This document shows positions 1-7,688 of a stretch of DNA of 64,000 bases, piece after piece. Position 1 is the stretch's first letter. Each line of letters begins with the position of its first letter. The stretch is from Deltaproteobacteria bacterium (lineage in GTDB: Bacteria > Desulfobacterota > Desulfobulbia > Desulfobulbales > Desulfurivibrionaceae). The stretch covers positions 40,451-104,450 of the forward strand of contig DUZU01000003.1 in the NCBI GenBank assembly GCA_013349285.1. The letters are read 5' to 3'. The notes under the pieces were generated by a model that was given only the letters and a program-made list of their open reading frames with translations, did no database searches and was not told the origin of the DNA. Position numbers and translations under genes: made by a program.

Positions 1-672
1 CTGGTGGACCTCTCGGTCAAGTCACGCTACAAGGGCATCCTCTCCCTGCAGGAAGACGGTGAAGAAACATCCATTCTCTTCCTGCGCCGGGCGTTGGGGT
101 TTCTGGTGGACGGGTTACCGGCCGCGCATATCCGCGACATCCTCAATACCGAGATGTATTTCTTTAAAATGAGGCGCGAGGAGTCGGAACGGGTACTGCG
201 CACCATCGCCCATATGCTGCCTTCTTTCGGCCTAATCGGCAGCGTTGTCGGCTTGATCGGCATGCTGGCCGGAGTCGGCAACACGACCACCATCCTGGCC
301 ACGGTGCCCATCGCCCTCACCTCGACCCTGTACGGGGTGGTTTTCTCCAATTTCTTTTTTATGCCCTTTGCCACCCTGATCCGCGAGCGGACCGAACAGG
401 AACTCATCCTTAAAAAGATCATTATGGAAGGGATCCTGGCCATCGAGCAGGAGGCGGACCCCCGCTATATTGAGAGGCGCCTAAAAGCCTTTCTCACCCC
501 GTCATCCCGCCAGATCCAGCTCATCTCGCTGAAACGGATCCAAGAACGCTTCAAGATCAAACCGAGCTCGGAAAACTTTGCGCCGAGACCGACCCCGGCT
601 GATTACGACGACAGGGCAATGGTCCCCAACCTGGGGGCCTTGATGACCAATCCATCCGAACCCCGGCATTAA
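1..672 (+). CDS. motA: Flagellar motor stator protein MotA (3' part, truncated by window edge)
   Basis: Proton- or sodium-channel subunit of the flagellar stator in the inner membrane (MotA/TolQ/ExbB superfamily). The reading frame is open from the first base, so the N-terminus and the first two membrane helices lie outside the window. Visible are the conserved third helix (motif LPSFGLIGSVVGLIGML) and the fourth helix (IALTSTLYGVVFSN, then a proline), which line the ion channel and match MotA better than ExbB. They are followed by a cytoplasmic C-terminal tail of about 90 residues ending in a low-complexity stretch. MotB normally follows MotA directly, but the next gene is on the other strand and is not MotB. 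Confidence 0.85.
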   Translation: MVDLSVKSRYKGILSLQEDGEETSILFLRRALGFLVDGLPAAHIRDILNTEMYFFKMRREESERVLRTIAHMLPSFGLIGSVVGLIGMLAGVGNTTTILATVPIALTSTLYGVVFSNFFFMPFATLIRERTEQELILKKIIMEGILAIEQEADPRYIERRLKAFLTPSSRQIQLISLKRIQERFKIKPSSENFAPRPTPADYDDRAMVPNLGALMTNPSEPRH

Positions 673-730
673 TATCGACCCGGGGCCAACCCACCCCTCA
701 ACCCAGAGATAGTTTGCTTGGGGGGCGGGC

Positions 731-1270
731 CTAAATTTTCATCATCGGCAAGGGACTAAAGGGATGTCGCCTCATCCGTTGCAGCGTAAGTTCGCCCAGC
801 CGCTTATGAAATCCATTGTTTGGAAAAAAAGTAAGCACATTGCGCACAAAGGTCTGTTGCAACTTAAACTTCAATACCCCCATCGAGATATCAACCCAGT
901 CGGCTTTCCGAAAAGGCTCAACCAGCCAATCAGAATTTTTTGGGTATGCTGTAAGCTTGTGATGGTTATCAATCATGGCTTCAATTTCCGCTACCATTTC
1001 CGGACGACCGGAGCGCATTAGATATTCACGGGCAAGATTTTTTGACGGCTCAAGATAATCGAATGACCTTGCCGTCCAGATACCTAAATCATGGAATGCC
1101 GCGGAAATGCCGATTTTTTCTTCATTTATTCGCTTCGCGCCCGACAAGCCATAACAAAAATTATATACCCGATAGCAATGATTGCGGTACGCGATGTAGT
1201 CAGCTCCCAGGTCAGATCGCCAATCATCGAGAATATGGTCAATAACGGGAATGTGCGCTTGTAGTTTCAT
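731..1270 (-). CDS. HD-domain metal-dependent phosphohydrolase-like protein
   Basis: A 179-residue soluble protein with the complete spaced metal-ligand pattern of the HD superfamily: H31, the H60-D61 doublet, H103/H104, and D124. The family hydrolyses phosphomonoesters or phosphodiesters, often of nucleotides; the substrate here cannot be read from sequence. The ATG at 1270 is preceded by a purine-rich GGGAAGGG site. It is a single gene, convergent with motA and divergent from terC. It lacks the HD-GYP motif, so it is not a c-di-GMP phosphodiesterase of that class. Confidence 0.7.
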   Translation of the reverse strand: MKLQAHIPVIDHILDDWRSDLGADYIAYRNHCYRVYNFCYGLSGAKRINEEKIGISAAFHDLGIWTARSFDYLEPSKNLAREYLMRSGRPEMVAEIEAMIDNHHKLTAYPKNSDWLVEPFRKADWVDISMGVLKFKLQQTFVRNVLTFFPNNGFHKRLGELTLQRMRRHPFSPLPMMKI

Positions 1271-1466
1271 GCCCTTCCCTCGGCCAGAGTTGTTGCTACG
1301 CGGAACCGGCTAATATTTTCTATAACCACAATCCGCATAGTACAATTTGGCTTAGTTTTGTATAATCGGAAAAAAGATTATTAAGATCTTAACATAAAAG
1401 ATATCCGGGAAATACCAACCCCAAAGTCAATCAAATTAAAGGTCAGGGCAAGTAAAGGAGCAAGAA

Positions 1467-2204
1467 ATGTTTGAATGGATTTTCAGCACCGAGGCATGGC
1501 TGGCGCTGGCGACCTTAACCGCGCTGGAGATAGTGCTTGGCATCGATAATATTATTTTCATCTCCATCCTGGTCGGTCGCCTGCCTGATCAGCAAAGAAA
1601 CTTTGCCCGCACCATAGGCCTCCTGCTCGCCATGGCCTCACGCCTTGTCCTGCTTTTCTCGATCGTCTGGGTGGTCAGCCTGCAAGACCCCTGGTTTTCC
1701 GTCCTGGCCATCGCCATTTCCGGCAAAGACCTCATCCTCATCGGCGGCGGACTTTTCTTGCTGGCCAAGGCGACCCACGAGATCCACGCCAGCCTGGAAG
1801 GCGCTGAAGAAACAACCATCTCCCAGGCCACCATGAACCTGGGCGCGGTGCTCTTTCAGATCACGGTTCTCGATATAGTCTTCTCCCTGGACTCGGTGAT
1901 CACCGCAGTCGGCCTGGCCCAGCATATTTCAATAATGGCCATCGCCATTATCGTTTCGGTGATGATCATGTTATTTGCCGCCAAATCCATCTCACTCTTT
2001 GTCGACGACCACCCCACCATCAAAATGCTGGCCCTCTCCTTCTTGATCATGGTTGGCTTCACCCTGATTGCCGAAGGCTTTGATGTGCATGTCCCCAAAG
2101 GCTACATCTACTTCTCCATGCTCTTTTCCGTTTCCGTCGAAATGCTCAATTTGCGTATGAGGAAGAAAGAAATGGCAAAAGTTGTTTTGCATAAAAAAAT
2201 GTAA
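1467..2204 (+). CDS. TerC-family integral membrane protein
   Basis: A 245-residue inner-membrane protein with about seven hydrophobic helices. It carries the two acidic TerC signatures: E21...GIDN (D27, N28) in the first helix and LDIVFSLDS (D136, D142) in the middle. TerC-family members are linked to tellurite resistance and, in several bacteria, to Mn2+ export or metallation of exported proteins; which applies here is unknown. The start has a strong AAAGGAG site nine bases upstream. It appears to be a monocistronic unit. The name terC should be read as a family label, because no other ter genes are nearby. Confidence 0.85.
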   Translation: MFEWIFSTEAWLALATLTALEIVLGIDNIIFISILVGRLPDQQRNFARTIGLLLAMASRLVLLFSIVWVVSLQDPWFSVLAIAISGKDLILIGGGLFLLAKATHEIHASLEGAEETTISQATMNLGAVLFQITVLDIVFSLDSVITAVGLAQHISIMAIAIIVSVMIMLFAAKSISLFVDDHPTIKMLALSFLIMVGFTLIAEGFDVHVPKGYIYFSMLFSVSVEMLNLRMRKKEMAKVVLHKKM

Positions 2205-2448
2205 AGTCACCCCAGGGATAATGCTAAGAACAACTCTGCCCCGGGCTTTGCCCTGCCCCAAACCACAGGTCTATTGATTTCAAGTTGACGATTATCCTTA
2301 AGCCCAATATGATGGTTACTTAAGCAATAAGTTGATAGGAAGATTCTCCCGATTTGCAGGGAAATATTCCTCACGTTCAATATTTCACAATAAATTGAGT
2401 GTTGAGCTTTATCGACTAATTAAAAGTCAAGCCCGGGTTGGTATTTCC

Positions 2449-3657
2449 ATGCATAGTACAACTAATCCAAATAAAATAATATTACTTGTCGATGATGATC
2501 AATATCAACTTAACTCAATAGAAAGAATTTTCCTGGATAATGATATCGAAATTATTAAGGCAACCAATGCAAAAGAAGCTTTTTCGTTAGTTAAACTTAA
2601 TCAAGTTGATTTGATACTGCTTGATATTATGATGCCTGAAATTGATGGATTCCAGGTCTGTCAGGCGCTGAAAATTGACCCCGAGACCGAAGATATACCT
2701 ATTATATTCCTTACGGCCAAAGATGATGAAGATATAATTGTGAAGGGATTTGAGCTTGGCGCACAGGATTATGTGATCAAGCCCTTTAATTCACATGAAT
2801 TGTTGGCTCGGGCAAAAACTCATATTGAACTAAAAGAAAAAAGTGAGGAGTTGGGAAAAATAACCCAGGTCCTTGAGGAAAGAGTTGCCGAAAGAACAGC
2901 ACAGCTGGTTGAGGCAAATAACAGGTTGTTGCATTTAGGAAAAGCAAAAAGCGACTTTATTTCCCTGATTAGCCATGAATTGCGCACTCCACTAAACGCA
3001 ATGACAATGCTTATTAATTCTTTAAACGATACTGTCCACACAGAAAAGCAGGCACAGTACGTTAAATATTTACAGAATTCCCTGGATAGACTTGTTCATT
3101 TTTCTGATTCGGCAATTTTGATAACATCCCTTACTGCTGATATAGACAGTGCAATAACTTATGCGCCGATATTAACCAAGAAACTTATTATCGAATGTTT
3201 TGAAAAAATAAAAAAAAGATCAGAAAGTAAAGGCATTCAGCTGGTTAGTGAACTTCAGTCAGATGAGTTACAGATCGTAGGCGATGCATCACTAATCAAA
3301 AGATGTCTATTGATTATACTTGAAAATGCAATAACATATTCTCCCCAAAATGGTCGTGTCGTTGTCCAAGCCAAATCTGAAGATAACAATTTACTATTGC
3401 AGGTTAATGATAGCGGCCCCGGATTTTCACAAGAATCGCTTGACATGTTGTTTGATTTTTTCACAATAGACGACATTATGCATCATTCCGAAGGACTGGG
3501 CTTAGGCCTTGCCGCAGCGAAGTTAATCATGGATGCTCATTTCGGTACAATTGAAGTTGAAAATATAAATAATAAAGGCGCTTCCGTGAAACTTTTTTTC
3601 CCAAACAAGGTAGGCTCCCAAGAACTGCTTAATTGTATTAATTCAGATCCGACCTGA
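2449..3657 (+). CDS. Response regulator-histidine kinase (REC-HisKA-HATPase) signalling protein
   Basis: Counting from the ATG at 2449, the 402-residue protein starts with a receiver domain (acidic D15-D17, phosphoacceptor D59, K111). A coiled-coil linker at about 125-165 follows, then a HisKA helix with phosphorylatable H176 in SHELRTP, then a HATPase domain with an N box (ENAITYS), G1 (DSGPGF) and G2 (GLGLGL). No membrane segment is seen, so it should be a cytosolic signal relay that both receives and passes phosphate. A TTG start at 2332 would add 39 residues unrelated to the receiver fold; neither start has a clear ribosome site. The gene is far richer in A+T than its neighbours, which suggests recent acquisition. 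No partner output protein is adjacent. Confidence 0.8.
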   Translation: MHSTTNPNKIILLVDDDQYQLNSIERIFLDNDIEIIKATNAKEAFSLVKLNQVDLILLDIMMPEIDGFQVCQALKIDPETEDIPIIFLTAKDDEDIIVKGFELGAQDYVIKPFNSHELLARAKTHIELKEKSEELGKITQVLEERVAERTAQLVEANNRLLHLGKAKSDFISLISHELRTPLNAMTMLINSLNDTVHTEKQAQYVKYLQNSLDRLVHFSDSAILITSLTADIDSAITYAPILTKKLIIECFEKIKKRSESKGIQLVSELQSDELQIVGDASLIKRCLLIILENAITYSPQNGRVVVQAKSEDNNLLLQVNDSGPGFSQESLDMLFDFFTIDDIMHHSEGLGLGLAAAKLIMDAHFGTIEVENINNKGASVKLFFPNKVGSQELLNCINSDPT

Positions 3658-3837
3658 CCTTTTGAACTTTGACGGCAAGGACGGTTTTAACCATAGGCGG
3701 CCAAACCAGCTCGACCGCCGCTGCGATCAGGGCCGTGAAAATTCTCCGGGGACAACCATGGGGGGGTAATGAAGCGCCAATGAAGAATCACCAGCAAGCT
3801 GATCCCCCATTGGCACACTTACCATTATCTTCCCGGA

Positions 3838-3996
3838 TTAATCAGCCTTCCAGAAATCATCTTTCTCTGCCCCGCATTTGGGACAGGCCCAGTCCGCGGC
3901 GACATCTTCCCACTTGGTTCCCGGCGCTACGCCGTGCTCATAATCTCCCTCTTCCGGATCATAGACATAGCCACAGGGGCATTCCCATTTTTCCAT
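3838..3996 (-). CDS. Rubredoxin
   Basis: A 52-residue protein read on the minus strand. It starts [18 protein letters not shown] and ends with the second knuckle [11 protein letters not shown], so the iron ligands would be C6, C8, C38 and C41. The [18 protein letters not shown] and DW-CP-CG blocks are typical rubredoxin. Rubredoxins are small cytosolic one-electron carriers with a single Fe(SCys)4 centre; in anaerobes they often donate electrons to oxygen- or superoxide-reducing enzymes. The first knuckle reads C-x-C-G rather than the classical C-x-x-C-G. It lies 39 bases downstream of the desulforedoxin-like gene on the same strand, probably in one transcript. Confidence 0.9.
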   Translation of the reverse strand: MEKWECPCGYVYDPEEGDYEHGVAPGTKWEDVAADWACPKCGAEKDDFWKAD

Positions 3997-4035
3997 TGCT
4001 CTCTCCTGGTCTGCGGTAAAAATTAAACTTATTGG

Positions 4036-4362
4036 TTAATCCATGTTTTCCATGACCTTGCCGCAACAGGTGGGCAGCCCCTCACCCTTGGCCACTTTCA
4101 TGTATTTATTGCAGGTCGCGCAGTAATAGGTGGCATCCGCCGCCGCGGTTTGTTCAACCCGCTGGGTCACCCCGCCGGCCACCCCTTCGATCACAAAGCG
4201 GGCCAGCTTGTTTTTGCCGGGAATAAACTCGCCGATCGGCGACAACCGCTTGTTATCGTTGAGGCAATCCACCATGATCCGCCACAGGGTTTCAAGATCA
4301 TGGGTTTCGCCCGGATTTTCAGGCATAACTTCTACAACATTCTTATCGATTGTAATTTTCAT
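4036..4362 (-). CDS. Desulforedoxin-like domain protein with unassigned N-terminal part
   Basis: A 108-residue protein. Its last 30 residues carry the desulforedoxin iron-binding pattern: C81-x2-C84, then the adjacent pair C99-C100 followed by GKVM, as in desulforedoxin and the N-terminus of desulfoferrodoxin. The first 75 residues (conserved-looking region HDLETLWRIMVDCLNDN) match no domain I can name. No superoxide-reductase domain is present, so it is not a full desulfoferrodoxin. It heads a two-gene unit with the rubredoxin and sits 27 bases downstream of a perfect 12-bp inverted repeat, so it is probably regulated. A role in electron transfer or oxygen/iron stress is an inference. Confidence 0.7.
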   Translation of the reverse strand: MKITIDKNVVEVMPENPGETHDLETLWRIMVDCLNDNKRLSPIGEFIPGKNKLARFVIEGVAGGVTQRVEQTAAADATYYCATCNKYMKVAKGEGLPTCCGKVMENMD

Positions 4363-4388
4363 GGTTTCCCTCGCTGTAAAGTTAAAGA

Positions 4389-4419
4389 ATTGTTAGTAAT
4401 GATACTAATTACTAACAAT
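4389..4419 (-). promoter_or_regulatory. Palindromic operator overlapping the promoter of the desulforedoxin/rubredoxin operon
   Basis: A perfect 12-bp inverted repeat, ATTGTTAGTAAT and its complement, separated by seven bases. It lies 27 bases upstream of the desulforedoxin-like start. A TTGACA box on the minus strand (4424-4429) abuts it, and a TATCAT-like -10 falls inside it, so a bound protein would be expected to block RNA polymerase. The regulator family cannot be assigned from the half-site alone. Confidence 0.6.
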
Positions 4420-4611
4420 AAAATGTCAACTTATTTTGTAACACAAAAACATATCTGACCACCAAAATTCATATGGAGTTAGTTGGCACTTCCCAAAAAA
4501 TCTACCTACAAAAATCCAACAACAATTACAGCTAATTTTTCCATCGAAATCAAATCATAAGCCAGGTGATAAAACTCATGACGCCCATTCTTGAGTGGCC
4601 ATTTCACAACC

Positions 4612-4654
4612 TTAAAAAAAAATCCGGCAACTGAAAGTTTCTCAGCTGCCGGAT
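4612..4654 (-). terminator. Rho-independent terminator of the small-membrane-protein operon
   Basis: A 13-bp stem (ATCCGGCA-x-CTGA with one G-T wobble) around a seven-base loop, followed on the minus strand by a run of eight T. It lies about 80 bases past the stop codon of the second small membrane protein. Confidence 0.85.
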
Positions 4655-4734
4655 AGTTGTAAAAATCACTGCTTAACGTGGGGGCCGAACCCACTGACCT
4701 TAAGGTCCTTGCTGGCGGGGCGGATGGAGCTGGA

Positions 4735-4950
4735 TTACATGCCGCTCATAGCTTGGAACCAACTGGTGACCAGGCCTAAGGGTCCACCGGCGGCAATAAT
4801 CCCGGAAACAAGGCAGCTTACCGACCAGGCGCCAACCAGGCCGGCGGTCATTGCGGCGACCCCAACTACTGTTCCCTGCATGATATCGGTTCCGATTCCG
4901 TCTGTTACGATTGCATTTGCGAGTTGTTTTGTTTTAGCGGTATTTTTCAT
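4735..4950 (-). CDS. Small membrane protein, paralogue of the upstream gene (unknown family)
   Basis: A 71-residue protein with a polar N-terminus of about 25 residues. A hydrophobic stretch then runs from about residue 26 to 55 and holds a cysteine (SCLVSG), followed by GGPLGLV and a short amphipathic tail ending AMSGM. The ATG has an AAGGGG ribosome site six bases upstream. It is plainly homologous to the protein at 5007-5216: both share G-x-W-x-(V/I)-SCL-x-S, then GPLGLV, then A-(M/V)-(S/T)-G. Function is unknown. The shape fits a single-span or hairpin inner-membrane peptide; a bacteriocin-like peptide or a small subunit of a membrane complex are alternatives I cannot separate. Confidence 0.7.
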   Translation of the reverse strand: MKNTAKTKQLANAIVTDGIGTDIMQGTVVGVAAMTAGLVGAWSVSCLVSGIIAAGGPLGLVTSWFQAMSGM

Positions 4951-5006
4951 GTTCGGCCCCTTCTTGTTATAAATGTGTGGTTATAAAGTTAGTTGATAAA
5001 AATTTG

Positions 5007-5216
5007 TTATACACCGGTAACCGCGGAGATAAAGCCCTTAACCAAGCCCAGCGGGCCGGCAACGGCGGCGGCGGAAGCAAGACAGGAAATAGCCCAGATA
5101 CCGATAACCGCGGAAGCTGCACCCATGATTGCTACGCTACCTTTGGTGAGGGCGTCGATGCCGGCTACGGAGTTAACGGTTTCGTTGGTGGTGGTTTTGG
5201 TGGCGGTAGTATTCAT
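5007..5216 (-). CDS. Small membrane protein, first of a tandem pair (unknown family)
   Basis: A 69-residue protein beginning MNTTATKTTTNETVNS. This ATG was chosen because GAGG lies six bases upstream; an in-frame ATG four codons earlier has no such site. A Thr/Asn-rich start is followed by a helix rich in alanine and glycine with GIWAISCLAS, then AGPLGLVKGF and AVTGV at the end. The next gene, 56 bases on, is a paralogue, and both share a promoter at 5310-5338 and a terminator at 4612-4654. I do not recognise the family. The single conserved cysteine in the membrane segment and the GPLGLV block are the diagnostic features. Confidence 0.7.
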   Translation of the reverse strand: MNTTATKTTTNETVNSVAGIDALTKGSVAIMGAASAVIGIWAISCLASAAAVAGPLGLVKGFISAVTGV

Positions 5217-5309
5217 GGTTGGCCTCATTATTTTTTTTAAGATATTTTTATTTAACGATTGTTGTGCTGCTTTGATCTTATGCTATTGCCAAAACCGTGC
5301 CAACATAAA

Positions 5310-5338
5310 ATTATACAATAAAATCAGACAGTTGACCA
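5310..5338 (-). promoter_or_regulatory. Sigma-70-like promoter for the small membrane protein pair
   Basis: On the minus strand TGGTCA (5333-5338) and a perfect TATAAT (5310-5315) are spaced by exactly 17 bases. Transcription would begin near 5303, leaving a leader of about 85 bases. Confidence 0.5.
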
Positions 5339-5498
5339 TTTAGATGGTGATTGAATTTGTCACAGTGACACGTTTTTTTGTCATTTTGGCAAAAGGTTAT
5401 CGGGCCTTTGGGCCCAATCGAGTAATGCAAAGGGGTAAGCCCCTTGCCCGATACGCCGCCGTTTTTACCAAGGGGTGGATACGAGGATCTTTACCTGC

Positions 5499-7673
5499 TC
5501 AAAATGCCATGCCGATACTGAAATGCACGGCATAGCTTCTTTCGTCCCGCTCCTCATCCGGCCGGGGATTTAGGGCAAAATCCAGTCTGGCCGGACCAAT
5601 GGGCAACAGATATTGCAGGCCGAATCCTACTCCGAACCGCATATCCCGGAAGAAATTCTGGAGGGTTTTATCCACAAGCTCCTGGCGGCCATCAAGCAAC
5701 AGGGCCGGGATCTCCTCCCGCTCCCGGTTCGGACTGACGTTGCCCATATCGCAGAAGAGCGATCCGGCAAAATTGCGCCAGATTTTCATCCGCAGCTCCA
5801 GGTTGACGGTATTGAAGCCCGTCCCCCCGAGAGGTTCACCGTCTGCATCCATAGGGCCCAGCTTGGCCTCGCGAAAACTTCGAATTGAACTCTCGCCGCC
5901 GTTGAAAAACCGTTCGCTGATGGGGATGCCGTTCTGCTCCAACACCGGCAGCAGCAGGCCACAGTTATAGCGGCCGGCCAACACCAGCCGTTCGCTGAGG
6001 GCGTGGAAATATCTCACCCCAAAGTTAAGCCGCAAAAAATCAAGGTTTCCCCCCAGCTTTCGGCCGGCAAACTCCGCAGTCACAAAACTCCGATACCCCT
6101 TAGTGGCGAAGAACAGGTCATTTCTGGTATCCCGGGCCACCTGCAGATTGATGGACGCCTTATTGTATGACGCTTCCTGCAGGTGCTGGTTTTGTTCGGG
6201 ATCAATATCGGTGATATCGTTTTGGGAGAACTCATAGCCCCCTTTAAGGGAGACATTTTTCGGCAGCGGCAGCGAGAGATAAAAAGCGGCCCCGGTATTT
6301 TCGATCGTATAAACCGGCTGTTCCCGGTAACGATGATGAAGCGGCATATCGGCAGTCAGCCGGCGGTTGAGAAACCAGGGATCGGTATAGCCGGTTTCCA
6401 GAGAATAGCCCTTGGTGGAAACCGCCCCGTCGACCCGGGCAATTCGGCCCATCCCGAAAAGGTTTTGGTTCTTGAAACCGGCCTGCATCCGGAAAAATTC
6501 GTAGGAGCCCCAGCCCGGCTCAAGGTAATATTCGCGAGACGGCGCTTCCGCGACCTCCACCGCAAAGGCCCTGTTTTCTTCGGGCTGATCCGGCAAAAAG
6601 TCCATTGCGACTTTAGTAAAAAGCCCGGTCGCATACAGGTCGGAGAAACTTTCCTCCACCAGATCACTTTGATAAATATCCCCTTGGGCGAAATGCAATC
6701 GCCGGTGGATGAACTCATCCCTGGTGCGCTCATTGCCGTAAAAGACAATCTCCCCGAACCGTACCAGCGGGCCGCGCAAGACGACAACAACCAGGGCCAC
6801 GGTCGAAGAGGACTCCTCTTTCCTGGTCTCCACCGCAATCCTCACATCCGGATAACCACGGCTGGTAAAAAATTCGCGGACCTCACTGCTGATAAACAGC
6901 TTGCGCCGGGGACCGAAGGATGAGCCGATAAAAGGTCGGGTCGCATCCTGCAGTTGGGGCAGAACGTCCTCCCCCACCTCCCCGGCAAAGGTTATGGTCC
7001 CGATCGAGTAACGGGTTCCTTCACTGACAGTGATCCGCAGTTCCTTGGTCGCAGGGCTATAGGCATGGGGCGACACCTCCACATCCAGATAGCCCTCTGC
7101 CCGATAAAAATTTCTGATCCCCTTTTCCAATGCCTGAAAATCAGAGACCACATAGGAAAATTCGCCACCTTTCCGGATAGCCTGCCCGATGCCTTTTTCC
7201 AGGCTAAAGAGCTGGTCCGCGGCAAAAGAGCTGTTGCCCTTAAGAAGAACCGCCTGCACCAACGACTGTTGCCCCTCGATAATGATAAAGCGAACGATCC
7301 CCCCGGCGGCCGGCGGGTCGATGCGATAGCCGACCTGGACCTGGGTAAACCCGGCCTGCCGGTATCTGAGCTCCATCTGAAAGGCGGCGTCATCCACCGC
7401 GATCCCCTGAAAGCCTTCCTGGCCCAACTCATCCCACTCGATACATGCCCGCAGCTCTTCCTCGCTGAGAAAGGCATTGCCCTCAAAGACGATCTGATAT
7501 GGGGCGCCGCCGGTCTTTTCCCGGGCAGGTCCCCGCCAGAAAGGAAGGCCGGGCAATTCCAGGGCCAGGCCCGCTTGCGCCCCCATCCCGAAAAAAAAGA
7601 CGCCCAGCAGCAGAAGAACCGCCCCCTCCCTGAATGAAACTCTATTAAAATACTTCCAGCCGGATCTTATCAT
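5499..7673 (-). CDS. tamA: Omp85-family outer-membrane assembly protein TamA
   Basis: A 724-residue outer-membrane barrel protein. It has an N-terminal signal sequence (basic start, hydrophobic core to about residue 38), then four POTRA-like repeats up to about residue 390, each with the phi-x-GN or F-x-G-x strand motif (FEGN, LKGN, FAGE, FYGN). A C-terminal 16-strand-type barrel follows, ending in phenylalanine. The loop-6 signature of Omp85 proteins appears as GGESSIRSF. TamA works with the inner-membrane-anchored TamB to insert outer-membrane proteins or move lipids. It is 15 bases downstream of tamB, which supports TamA over BamA. E. coli TamA has three POTRA domains, so four is a difference. 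Confidence 0.88.
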   Translation of the reverse strand: MIRSGWKYFNRVSFREGAVLLLLGVFFFGMGAQAGLALELPGLPFWRGPAREKTGGAPYQIVFEGNAFLSEEELRACIEWDELGQEGFQGIAVDDAAFQMELRYRQAGFTQVQVGYRIDPPAAGGIVRFIIIEGQQSLVQAVLLKGNSSFAADQLFSLEKGIGQAIRKGGEFSYVVSDFQALEKGIRNFYRAEGYLDVEVSPHAYSPATKELRITVSEGTRYSIGTITFAGEVGEDVLPQLQDATRPFIGSSFGPRRKLFISSEVREFFTSRGYPDVRIAVETRKEESSSTVALVVVVLRGPLVRFGEIVFYGNERTRDEFIHRRLHFAQGDIYQSDLVEESFSDLYATGLFTKVAMDFLPDQPEENRAFAVEVAEAPSREYYLEPGWGSYEFFRMQAGFKNQNLFGMGRIARVDGAVSTKGYSLETGYTDPWFLNRRLTADMPLHHRYREQPVYTIENTGAAFYLSLPLPKNVSLKGGYEFSQNDITDIDPEQNQHLQEASYNKASINLQVARDTRNDLFFATKGYRSFVTAEFAGRKLGGNLDFLRLNFGVRYFHALSERLVLAGRYNCGLLLPVLEQNGIPISERFFNGGESSIRSFREAKLGPMDADGEPLGGTGFNTVNLELRMKIWRNFAGSLFCDMGNVSPNREREEIPALLLDGRQELVDKTLQNFFRDMRFGVGFGLQYLLPIGPARLDFALNPRPDEERDERSYAVHFSIGMAF

Positions 7674-7688
7674 TGTGGCTACAGCCCC

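Larger units (their letters stand above)
4363..4734. other. Intergenic region with operator and terminator, no gene
   Basis: This stretch holds the operator described separately next to the desulforedoxin-like gene, and the terminator of the small-membrane-protein operon at 4612-4654. The open frames seen here run through the terminator hairpin and have no ribosome site. The middle, about 4430-4610, is AT-rich and shows nothing else. Confidence 0.6.

Noticed and set aside
3669..4019. A 116-codon plus-strand open frame
   Set aside because: It covers the rubredoxin gene on the other strand, which has a complete domain; this frame is proline/arginine-rich with no ribosome site.
4506..4694. A 62-codon minus-strand open frame
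   Set aside because: It reads through the terminator hairpin of the small-protein operon and has no ribosome site.
5400..5460. Short hairpins (GGGCC-CAAA-GGCCC; AAGGGG-TAAG-CCCCTT) downstream of tamA
   Set aside because: They could terminate tamA but no T run follows closely on the minus strand, so I do not call a terminator.
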